From MGBC163016 sp964631345 (GTDB lineage Bacteria; Actinomycetota; Coriobacteriia; Coriobacteriales; Eggerthellaceae), in assembly GCA_964631345.1 (NCBI GenBank), contig CAZVWE010000019.1, positions 1 to 5,456 of the forward strand: a DNA stretch of 5,456 nucleotides. The letters are read 5' to 3'. The position numbers were made by a program, and so were the translations under genes. Under the pieces are notes generated by a model. The model had not been told where the DNA came from, did no database searches, and was given only the letters and a program-made list of their open reading frames with translations. Below are positions 1 to 5,384 of the stretch, one piece after another. Each line of letters begins with the position of its first letter. The first letter of the stretch is position 1.

Positions 1-52
1 ACCCTCACATACGGCACCAGAAACCGCTGTCCTGCCATTAGACGACACCCCA
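1..52 (-). tRNA. tRNA-Gln (anticodon CTG), 3' part beyond the left edge
   Basis: Read on the minus strand, this is the first 52 or so bases of a tRNA. The 5' acceptor strand is TGGGGTG (52 to 46). A D arm follows with GTCT pairing to GGAC around the loop AATGGCA. The anticodon stem is GCGGT/GCCGT, with wobble pairs at both ends, and the 7-base loop TTCTGGT places CTG at positions 34-36, which reads glutamine codon CAG. The variable region is ATGTG and the T stem begins AGGGT at the window edge. The 5' TGGGG acceptor is also seen in other bacterial tRNA-Gln. The T loop, 3' acceptor strand and any encoded CCA are cut off. No convincing -35/-10 pair was found upstream; a TATACAAT (102-109, minus) about 50 bases upstream is a possible -10 without a good -35. 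Confidence 0.9.
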
Positions 53-96
53 ACAAAGCTCACATACTTCTTGCAATAACGCAATAATTGCTTGTC

Positions 97-129
97 CAAG
101 CATTGTATAAAAACATGCTACAAGCATTG
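97..129. repeat. 9-bp direct repeat in the tRNA-Gln upstream region
   Basis: CAAGCATTG occurs at 97-105 and again at 121-129, a 24-bp period. Just to the left, GCAATAA occurs twice (73-79 and 81-87), the second within the small palindrome GCAATAATTGC (81-91). The segment is AT-rich and non-coding and lies upstream of the minus-strand tRNA. The repeats are visible; any role as an operator or promoter element is unproven. Confidence 0.4.
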
Positions 130-183
130 GCGCAAGCTAAAAAGCGCGAGTAGTTATGTTAGGCAATGCGCAAATCTTAGTCA

Positions 184-205
184 AGAGATAAGAAAGAGAT
201 AAGAA
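184..205. repeat. 11-bp perfect tandem duplication after the peptidase gene
   Basis: AGAGATAAGAA is present twice head to tail (184-194 and 195-205) in a purine-rich stretch just downstream of the minus-strand peptidase stop codon. On the peptidase mRNA it reads as a pyrimidine-rich tract. It does not form a hairpin, and no intrinsic terminator is visible for this gene in 53-221. Confidence 0.5.
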
Positions 206-221
206 GAAGAGATGATCTACT

Positions 222-1127
222 TTATTTTGAAATTGCCCACAAGTTTCTAGTTTGTCTAATAATTCTATCCACGTCCCATGTTTGGTTGCTACGATCAACT
301 GAATTAGGGTCGCGAACAATCACCTTACCTTTTTCGTCTATTCCAGCAAGGACAATGAAATGGCCTTCTGTTGTGAAATCCCCAGGCCCTACGCAACATA
401 CTATTGGAGTGCCCGCTCGCAAAAGAGACAACACTGAATCTCGTGAAGCTGAAAGCTCAGTAGAGCGCATACCCAACTGGGAAGCCCCTTCTTTCATGAA
501 TCTCCAAGCGGTAGCTCCGCTTTCGACATATCCGTTGTTTTCGCTAAACTTTGCCATAGCGGCTGGGTCTTTTGCAGCTTTTCCATTCCAATACACATCA
601 ACCATGGATAACGCAGTAGGGCCGCATCCATGGGTTGCCATTTTTCCGCCAGCATAGGGTTCGTTTGCCCACACGCTATCTGTTTGGTAAAGATACGGCA
701 TACTTCCTTTTGTCCATGAGAATGCGGGGGTGCTTACAGCGTTTTCAGATGATTCTGATCCGCCGAGTGCTTGGGAAAACTCCCGTGCTAAGGCACTGGT
801 TTCGAAAGACCCGTTCTCTAGAGCGTTATGAGCGCACGCTAGCAATATCACCGAGAAGGCAACCGCACCCAACCATTTAACTGCGCGAAAAGTACCAATG
901 TGTGGTTTGTAGGCTTTGGGATCCGAGTTATAGTTTCTGTAGGCACCAGCGCGATGCAGGCTGCTGTTCCATGAGTACCTTCCGTAGTCAAATGTGTTAG
1001 ATGGAGGGAACTCGCCACCTTGGTGTGAAGATTCACACGAACCAAAGCTTGCATTGGAATTAGATAAGAATCTGGGATTACCATTGACATATGCTTGGTT
1101 TTGGGTGCAGTTACTATGGGTCGTCAT
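222..1127 (-). CDS. Membrane-anchored C39-like cysteine peptidase (C39_2 type)
   Basis: The 301-residue protein is a probable papain-like cysteine peptidase acting outside the membrane. Residues 1-80 are hydrophilic, rich in Ser, Asn, Gly and Tyr, and carry no recognised domain. A hydrophobic segment (85-99) follows, ending in LLAC, so the protein is either a type II membrane protein or, less likely, a lipoprotein at Cys98. Residues 144-300 look like a peptidase C39_2 domain: YLYQTDSVWA supplies a likely oxyanion Gln148, GCGPTALSMV holds the nucleophile Cys168, GHFIVLAG holds His256, and RDPNS holds Asp273. I chose the ATG at 1127 because AAGGAG lies 5 bases upstream; the in-frame ATG at 1151 has no such site. 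There is no ATP-binding cassette and no double-glycine leader partner, so it is not a classical bacteriocin exporter. It is divergent from a VanR/VanS-like pair, which suggests it may be a target of that system. Substrate unknown. Confidence 0.85.
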   Translation of the reverse strand: MTTHSNCTQNQAYVNGNPRFLSNSNASFGSCESSHQGGEFPPSNTFDYGRYSWNSSLHRAGAYRNYNSDPKAYKPHIGTFRAVKWLGAVAFSVILLACAHNALENGSFETSALAREFSQALGGSESSENAVSTPAFSWTKGSMPYLYQTDSVWANEPYAGGKMATHGCGPTALSMVDVYWNGKAAKDPAAMAKFSENNGYVESGATAWRFMKEGASQLGMRSTELSASRDSVLSLLRAGTPIVCCVGPGDFTTEGHFIVLAGIDEKGKVIVRDPNSVDRSNQTWDVDRIIRQTRNLWAISK

Positions 1128-1138
1128 TGATTCTCCTT
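1128..1138 (-). promoter_or_regulatory. Shine-Dalgarno site fixing the peptidase start
   Basis: On the minus strand AAGGAG (1138 to 1133) is followed by 5 bases and then ATG at 1127. This spacing decides between the two possible ATG codons, favouring the one 8 codons inside the longest reading frame. Confidence 0.8.
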
Positions 1139-1220
1139 CTTCTCGATACATCTTGAAGATGCAAATTCATCCTAAGAAGAAGCCCCTTTAACCTTCCCAT
1201 AGCAAAATCAAAAGTCTTCA

Positions 1221-1256
1221 TTAACAATTATTAAGGTTTCCTTAAACCTGTTAAAA
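1221..1256. promoter_or_regulatory. Phased TTAA repeats: candidate response-regulator operator
   Basis: TTAA occurs at 1221, 1231, 1242 and 1251, with spacings of 10, 11 and 9 bases, so all four fall on nearly the same face of the helix. Within them are two overlapping palindromes: TTAAGG-TTT-CCTTAA (1231-1245) and AGGTTT-CCTT-AAACCT (1234-1249). OmpR/PhoB-family regulators commonly bind direct repeats spaced about one turn apart, and the gene 50 bases to the right encodes such a regulator. The array sits about 50 to 85 bases upstream of the predicted regulator transcription start and in the region shared with the divergent peptidase gene. A related minus-strand AAGGTTAAAGG lies closer to the peptidase (about 1186-1196). 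Binding by the neighbouring regulator is inference. Confidence 0.5.
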
Positions 1257-1293
1257 ATCGCCTGATTCAAGAGGTTTGTTGCTGCTTGCTTAG

Positions 1294-1299
1294 TACAAT
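1294..1299 (+). promoter_or_regulatory. -10 box for a probably leaderless regulator mRNA
   Basis: TACAAT is separated from the ATG at 1306 by only six bases (GGCTCT), so transcription would start at or beside the A of the start codon. This is the arrangement typical of leaderless genes, common in actinobacteria. Consistently, there is no Shine-Dalgarno sequence before the ATG. The expected -35 position (about 1271-1276, GAGGTT) is poor, which fits a promoter that needs an activator bound to the upstream TTAA array. Confidence 0.5.
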
Positions 1300-1305
1300 G
1301 GCTCT

Positions 1306-2217
1306 ATGGACGCGGAGAATAAAAGTCACACCAAAACAGCTGTATCAGAAATGCAACTCAAGCAGACTATGCAACCTAAGCAAACAGCACAACCGATATC
1401 GCAGCAGCCAATGAAACCTAAGCAAACAACGCAACAGACCATGAAGCAGACAATGCAACTCAAGCAGACAGCGCAACAGACAACGCAACAGACGATACTT
1501 GTACTTGATGATGAAGTTGCCATAGCTGACCTTGTGTCGAACACATTTAATGCAGAAGGTATTGCAACTCGTACGTTTTATTCTGCATTCGAGGCACTGA
1601 AAGCATTAAATTACACTCATTTTGATCTGGCTATTGTTGATGTCATGATGCCGGGAATGGATGGGTTTGAATTTTGCAGACGCCTCCGCGAAATCTCAGA
1701 TATCCCAGTTATTTTTCTTACAGCTAAAGATGAAGAAACCGATGTAGTCATAGGTTTTGCTATAGGTGCTGATGATTATGTAACGAAACCTTTTAAGCCG
1801 CGTGAATTGGTTGCTCGTGTGAAGGCAAGACTTAGAAGGCAAGCTGCATTATCAAATACGGGCGCATCACACGCTTCTCAACAATATTGTGGTGAAAACA
1901 ATGTGCTACGTGCTATGGGAATTGAGGTTCATCCAAAGACACATAAAGCAAGTTTGCACGACATTCCTTTATCTCTTACTCCTAAAGAGTTTGATATTTT
2001 GGCGATGCTCTTAGAGCGAAAAGGCGAGCCAATTTCTGCTAAAGAACTCTATGAGGCGTGTTGGCATGAGGAATCAAACGCACAATCGGTTAATACAATA
2101 ATGGTTCACATCCGCCATTTGCGTTGTAAGCTCGCAGAGGTTGATTCATCAAAGACCTTTGTGGAAACCGTTTGGGGAGTAGGCTACTGTATTGGCGATG
2201 ATCATGATGCTGGATAG
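1306..2217 (+). CDS. VanR-like OmpR-family response regulator with repeat N-terminal extension
   Basis: A 303-residue DNA-binding response regulator. Residues 64-178 are a receiver domain: acidic pocket Asp68-Asp69, phospho-acceptor Asp112 (VDVMMPG), Thr139 (FLTAKD) and Lys161 (VTKPF). After a linker (about 179-205), residues 206-297 are an OmpR/PhoB winged-helix domain (LTPKEFDILAMLLE, VNTIMVHIRHLRCKL, VWGVGYCI). IGADDYVTKPFKPRELVARVKA strongly resembles VanR. Usual family length is about 230 residues; the excess is an N-terminal stretch of 63 residues dominated by Met, Gln, Lys and Thr, encoded by tandem repeats. The ATG at 1306 is chosen because a -10 box sits six bases upstream; internal in-frame ATGs (1351, 1369, 1411, 1441, 1453) lack ribosome sites, but initiation there would still give an intact receiver. 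The sensor kinase gene follows 86 bases downstream, probably as one operon. Its phosphorylated form likely regulates transcription of nearby genes, possibly itself and the peptidase. Confidence 0.92.
   Translation: MDAENKSHTKTAVSEMQLKQTMQPKQTAQPISQQPMKPKQTTQQTMKQTMQLKQTAQQTTQQTILVLDDEVAIADLVSNTFNAEGIATRTFYSAFEALKALNYTHFDLAIVDVMMPGMDGFEFCRRLREISDIPVIFLTAKDEETDVVIGFAIGADDYVTKPFKPRELVARVKARLRRQAALSNTGASHASQQYCGENNVLRAMGIEVHPKTHKASLHDIPLSLTPKEFDILAMLLERKGEPISAKELYEACWHEESNAQSVNTIMVHIRHLRCKLAEVDSSKTFVETVWGVGYCIGDDHDAG
1351..1494 (+). repeat. In-frame 42-bp tandem repeat at the regulator 5' end
   Basis: Three imperfect 42-bp units lie head to tail (1369-1410, 1411-1452, 1453-1494), preceded by an 18-bp partial unit (1351-1368). 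Each full unit encodes 14 residues beginning M-(Q/K)-(L/P)-K-Q-T, for example MQLKQTAQQTTQQT. Because 42 is a multiple of three, gain or loss of a unit would change the length of the protein tail without a frameshift. The repeat ends one codon before the receiver domain begins. The opposite strand is also open here and would read as Cys/Val-rich protein, which is a by-product of the repeat. Confidence 0.85.
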
Positions 2218-2243
2218 TATGGTTTTTCATATCCGCAAAAATT

Positions 2244-2286
2244 AAAAGGAACAAGGCAATCTCTAAAAAAGGAACAAGACAATCTC
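2244..2286 (+). repeat. 23-bp-period duplication before the kinase gene
   Basis: A 20-base element is present at 2244-2263 and at 2267-2286 with one mismatch (G2256 versus A2279); the two copies are separated by three bases. Each copy begins AAAAGGAAC, a Shine-Dalgarno-like purine tract. Neither copy is followed at normal spacing by an ATG, GTG or TTG in the kinase frame: the nearer tract ends 29 bases before the kinase ATG. It fills half of the 86-base gap between regulator and kinase and looks like a recent local duplication. Confidence 0.75.
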
Positions 2287-2292
2287 GTGAAC

Positions 2293-2319
2293 TAAAACGG
2301 CGCATGCGAAGCCGTTTTA
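2293..2319 (+). promoter_or_regulatory. Hairpin with the kinase start codon in its loop
   Basis: TAAAACGGC (2293-2301) is perfectly complementary to GCCGTTTTA (2311-2319), a 9-bp stem around a 9-base loop, GCATGCGAA. The loop contains the kinase ATG (2304-2306). In mRNA this could limit or present the start codon. The A-rich left arm and T-rich right arm also resemble a weak bidirectional intrinsic terminator, so it could instead reduce read-through from regulator to kinase. Its existence is seen; its function is inference. Confidence 0.55.
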
Positions 2320-3806
2320 TCTTGACATGGATCATATATACGATTGTATTTATCTTGTTAGCTCTTTTGCTCAACACAACGGTAGTCCCAAGAATTGCAA
2401 ATTCCATTGCAGACTCTACATCTTCATGGCAGCATTGGGATAAAAATACGTACTCACTTGAAACATGCATGAAGGTGTTAAACGGTAAGGTATTGGCAAC
2501 AAGTGACCTTTTCGATATGGATATGCTTGCAGATATTTATATCGAAGAGCTAAATCAATTCCGTTCTCAAAAAGAAGTTGCGACAAATAGCGATGTGGGT
2601 ATATCTGAGTCTGAATCGGGCAATCAGTCTTTAGACAAAATAGAACAAGAAACTAATGCATTACAGTTGCTAAGCGATACATACTCATTAGATACACGCT
2701 TTATTGATGTTTCGGATCCCGATACGCTTCTTCTTGTATCTCTTGATCAGGAAAAACCGCGTTGGATGAGCTTTTCTGATCTTCAAAGCCTAGCCATGGA
2801 AAGAGATTCGCAAGCTAATACAAACTCAAAATGGCAGGTATTTCAAACAGGGGATAGTATTTATGCCCGTGATCTTTCGGTTTATTACGCATTCCGCGAT
2901 CTTAAAATGCCCCTTGTGCTACTTATATACATTATTGGGCTATTAATTGTCTCGTATTTGGGATACAGCCGATCGCTTAAATATTTTGATGAGCTGTCAG
3001 GGGCTGTTGCGAGCATGATTTCTGATAGAGAAAAACCCGTAAAGTTATCGCCGCAACTTGCCATAACCCAAGATGAACTAAATACGATTCGACTGGGCGC
3101 AATTGCTGACGAACGTGCGGCACAAGCAGCGGAACGCAGAAAAGATGAGTTGGTTGCTTATTTGGCGCACGATATTAAAACGCCGCTTACCTCAGTTATG
3201 GGATATCTAATGCTTATGGATGAAGCGCCGGATTTACCAGAAGAGGCGCGCATTCGCTATATACATACGGCTTCTGAGAAGGCAGAGCGCCTAGAAGATC
3301 TGATTGATGAATTCTTTGAAATCACAAGATATAACTTGCAGGCAATTCCAATTGAACGTGAGCGTATAAATTTGCGTGTGCTTTGCGAGCAGGTAGCAGA
3401 TGAATTTTACCCAATGTGTGAAGCGCGAAATATTCAAATCAAAGTTGATGCGCCGGAAGACGCTTCTGCATTCATCGATCCGGATAAATTTGCGCGAGCT
3501 TTAGGCAATGTTGTAAGAAATGCGGTCTCGTTTGCCACTTCAGAAAGCGAAGTCAAGATATCAGCTGAGTTGGTTGATAACGACTGGAAGATTGAGGTTG
3601 TAAACGAAGGTCGCGAAATTTCTCCAGCGCATCTTGAAAGCATATTTGAGAAGTTCTACAGAGAAGATGGAGCGCGTTCAAGCGAGTCTGGCAGATCTGG
3701 TTTAGGTCTTGCAATAGCCAAAGAGATTGTGGTTGCTCATAAAGGTACGATTCAAGCAGAAAGCATCGAGGGTACGACAACCTTTACTATTTTGGTGCCT
3801 TCGTAG
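2304..3806 (+). CDS. VanS-like sensor histidine kinase with large extracytoplasmic domain
   Basis: A 500-residue membrane histidine kinase, partner of the regulator just upstream. TM1 is about residues 5-28 and TM2 about 203-222, enclosing an acidic extracytoplasmic sensor region of roughly 170 residues with no domain I recognise and a low-complexity Ser/Glu stretch near 98-117. A short linker leads to the H box YLAHDIKTPLTSV (phospho-acceptor His289) and a dimerisation helix with KAERLEDLIDEFFEITRY, closely VanS-like. The ATPase domain has N box GNVVRNA (Asn402, Asn406), NEGREI in place of the canonical G1 aspartate motif, F box FEKFYRED and G2 box GRSGLGLAIAKEI. VanS proteins are usually nearer 380 residues; the excess is mostly in the sensor region. 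The ATG at 2304 is the first usual start codon in frame after the TGA at 2205, although the frame is open from 2208 and no normally spaced ribosome site exists. The gene ends 63 bases before the convergent cca gene, with no clear terminator between. Confidence 0.93.
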   Translation: MRSRFILTWIIYTIVFILLALLLNTTVVPRIANSIADSTSSWQHWDKNTYSLETCMKVLNGKVLATSDLFDMDMLADIYIEELNQFRSQKEVATNSDVGISESESGNQSLDKIEQETNALQLLSDTYSLDTRFIDVSDPDTLLLVSLDQEKPRWMSFSDLQSLAMERDSQANTNSKWQVFQTGDSIYARDLSVYYAFRDLKMPLVLLIYIIGLLIVSYLGYSRSLKYFDELSGAVASMISDREKPVKLSPQLAITQDELNTIRLGAIADERAAQAAERRKDELVAYLAHDIKTPLTSVMGYLMLMDEAPDLPEEARIRYIHTASEKAERLEDLIDEFFEITRYNLQAIPIERERINLRVLCEQVADEFYPMCEARNIQIKVDAPEDASAFIDPDKFARALGNVVRNAVSFATSESEVKISAELVDNDWKIEVVNEGREISPAHLESIFEKFYREDGARSSESGRSGLGLAIAKEIVVAHKGTIQAESIEGTTTFTILVPS

Positions 3807-3869
3807 GCAGACATTTATAGGCTGTTATTTCCAAATGCTTATTCGTTGCAGTTATCCTCAGGCAGCTAT

Positions 3870-5237
3870 TCATCGCAACTGATTTATTTTTTGCAAAGCG
3901 GCATTTGTTAAGTCTTCACGTGAATTGGCAATGCGCTCTTCAATTACGTCATCAAGTAGGGAGTTCAAAATATCTCCGATAAAAGGTCCTGGTTGGACAC
4001 CAAGTGCGATTAGGTCATTTCCGTCTATTGCAAGGTCGCTCACTTGAAATGCTTCAGTTTGCGCAAGAACATCCTTAAGTATGTCGCGTACTTTTTGAAT
4101 CTCTGTAACTCGAGGCTTGCTTGTTTTTGCTTGCGATAAAGCATCTGCTGTTTTTAAGTCGCATAGAGCCTCAAATAAATCAATACGCCCATCAAAACGA
4201 TTTAGTGCTTTGCGAACTGATTTGTGTGTTGCTTCCAAATTGGTTTTATCATGATCGCGCACTAATAAAAGCACATCATTTATGAATGCATTCGACATCA
4301 AAAGTCGCTTCAGCATTCCTGTTGCGATTCGAACACTTACATCGGCATGCCCATAAAAATGCTCCACTCCTTCTTTATCAAAAAAAGCAGAAGCTGGTTT
4401 TCCCATGTCATGGCAAAGTGCAGCCCATCTTATCAAGCGATAAGGCGGAGTATTTTGCATTACATAAGCTGTGTGCTCAAGTACATCATATATATGATGT
4501 GGATTAACTTGCTTACATCCTTTCATTGCGGTGAGTTCAGGCAGTATGAACTCAAGTACATCCACGCATTTAAGAAGTGCATCATGTATGTATGTCCCAG
4601 TAACAAATGAGTCCAGTTCATGGGTTATGCGTTCAATGCTTATGCGTCTAAGTAAATGCTTATGAGTAAGCATTGCTTCATAAGATGAGGGTTTAATTTC
4701 GAAACCAAGTTGAGATGCAAATCTACATGCGCGAAGGATTCTAAGTGCATCTTCAGATAATCGTTTGCTGGGATCTCCGACTGTGCGAATTACTTTATTC
4801 TCTATGTCTTTAACCCCATCAAACGGATCGAGTATTCCTTCGTCCGGTCTATAGGCAATAGCATTCATTGTGAAATCACGTCTGGCAAGATCTTCTGTGA
4901 TGGACTTTACAAACGCCACGCTTTCCGGATGTCTTGCATCAATGTATTTGCCGTCAGTTCTAAATGTGGTTACTTCAAAGGCGTAGCCGTCGCAAACAAC
5001 AGTGACTGTCCCATGTTTTGTTCCAGTTTCATGTACGGCCATGCCTGCGCCTTCGCAAATGCGCTTTACTTCCTGCCAACTTGCATCGCTTGCGATATCT
5101 ATATCTGTATAAGGAAGTTTCATAAGTGCTGCACGAACAAACCCACCAACAAGCCAGGGGTTATATCCTGCATCCTGGAGAAGGTCTATGATTTTTAGTG
5201 CATTTTCTGGCACATATATGTCATATTCTGATGGCAT
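3870..5237 (-). CDS. cca: CCA tRNA nucleotidyltransferase with HD domain
   Basis: A 455-residue class II tRNA nucleotidyltransferase, a cytoplasmic enzyme that builds or repairs the 3' CCA end of tRNAs from CTP and ATP. The catalytic head shows the flexible GG motif (GGFVRAAL, residues 31-38) and metal-binding Asp45 and Asp47 in TDIDIAS. Motif C is RRDFTMNAIA (119-128), then DPFDGVKDIENKVIRTVGD, the nucleotide-selecting region with EDALRILRACRFASQLGF (162-179), and ERITHEL (202-208). An HD phosphohydrolase-type domain follows, with His255, the His276-Asp277 doublet (CHDMGK) and His296. Length and order are normal for HD-containing bacterial CCA enzymes. I cannot tell from sequence whether it adds CCA or only part of it. 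The ATG at 5237 has AAGGA 10 bases upstream (5252 to 5248) and a good promoter further up. It is transcribed alone, convergent with the kinase gene; the tRNA-Gln at the left edge is coincidental housekeeping context. Confidence 0.95.
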   Translation of the reverse strand: MPSEYDIYVPENALKIIDLLQDAGYNPWLVGGFVRAALMKLPYTDIDIASDASWQEVKRICEGAGMAVHETGTKHGTVTVVCDGYAFEVTTFRTDGKYIDARHPESVAFVKSITEDLARRDFTMNAIAYRPDEGILDPFDGVKDIENKVIRTVGDPSKRLSEDALRILRACRFASQLGFEIKPSSYEAMLTHKHLLRRISIERITHELDSFVTGTYIHDALLKCVDVLEFILPELTAMKGCKQVNPHHIYDVLEHTAYVMQNTPPYRLIRWAALCHDMGKPASAFFDKEGVEHFYGHADVSVRIATGMLKRLLMSNAFINDVLLLVRDHDKTNLEATHKSVRKALNRFDGRIDLFEALCDLKTADALSQAKTSKPRVTEIQKVRDILKDVLAQTEAFQVSDLAIDGNDLIALGVQPGPFIGDILNSLLDDVIEERIANSREDLTNAALQKINQLR

Positions 5238-5301
5238 TTCTTAAATATCCTTATGCGAATCTTTCGTTTTTCAATAGGCTTTCTGGACAGATCTTTTTGC
5301 A

Positions 5302-5331
5302 GATATAACGACCATTCAAAAAATATGTCAA
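5302..5331 (-). promoter_or_regulatory. Promoter for cca
   Basis: On the minus strand a perfect -35 TTGACA (5331 to 5326) is followed, after 18 bases, by TATATC (5307 to 5302), or after 17 bases by TTATAT (5308 to 5303). Predicted start is near 5295, leaving an untranslated leader of about 57 bases before the cca ATG. It is the best-matching promoter upstream of the gene. Confidence 0.7.
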
Positions 5332-5349
5332 ATTTCTTTAAAAAACTTG

Positions 5350-5378
5350 TTGCTTTGCTGTTAACTCGCTGCTATTAT
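5350..5378 (+). promoter_or_regulatory. Strong plus-strand promoter at the right edge
   Basis: TTGCTT (5350-5355), a 17-base spacer, and TATTAT (5373-5378) give near-consensus vegetative promoter geometry, with an A-rich tract just upstream (5339-5345). Predicted transcription start is near 5385. It is back to back with the cca promoter, the two -35 boxes being 18 bases apart. The gene it drives is outside the window. Confidence 0.65.
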
Positions 5379-5384
5379 ATCGGT

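Noticed and set aside
1128..1151. Upstream in-frame ATG at 1151 for the peptidase gene.
   Set aside because: The extra eight codons encode the ribosome-binding site itself; AAGGAG is correctly spaced only for the ATG at 1127.
1326..1544. Minus-strand open frame giving a Cys/Val-rich peptide.
   Set aside because: It is the complement of the Gln/Lys/Thr/Met-coding tandem repeat; no start signal, and the plus-strand frame is clearly the regulator.
2322..2350. TTGACA-17-TGTATT promoter-like sequence inside the kinase gene.
   Set aside because: It lies in the codons for the first membrane helix, the -10 is weak, and there is no gene start suitably placed downstream.
3604..3625. Kinase G1 box has Asn (NEGREI) where Asp is canonical, suggesting a dead kinase.
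   Set aside because: An N-x-G motif is common in VanS-like kinases; H, N, F and G2 boxes are all intact.
1306..3806. Vancomycin-resistance operon.
   Set aside because: Only the regulator and sensor resemble VanR and VanS. No D-Ala-D-Lac ligase, dehydrogenase or dipeptidase is present, and VanRS-like pairs are common without resistance.
3807..3869. Intrinsic terminator between the convergent kinase and cca genes.
   Set aside because: Only a 5-bp GTTGC/GCAAC pairing with a 25-base loop, extending into the cca end, is found near the T-rich run; no convincing stem.
4286..5198. Several plus-strand open frames opposite cca.
   Set aside because: They overlap a complete, motif-verified cca gene and have no recognisable domains or ribosome sites.
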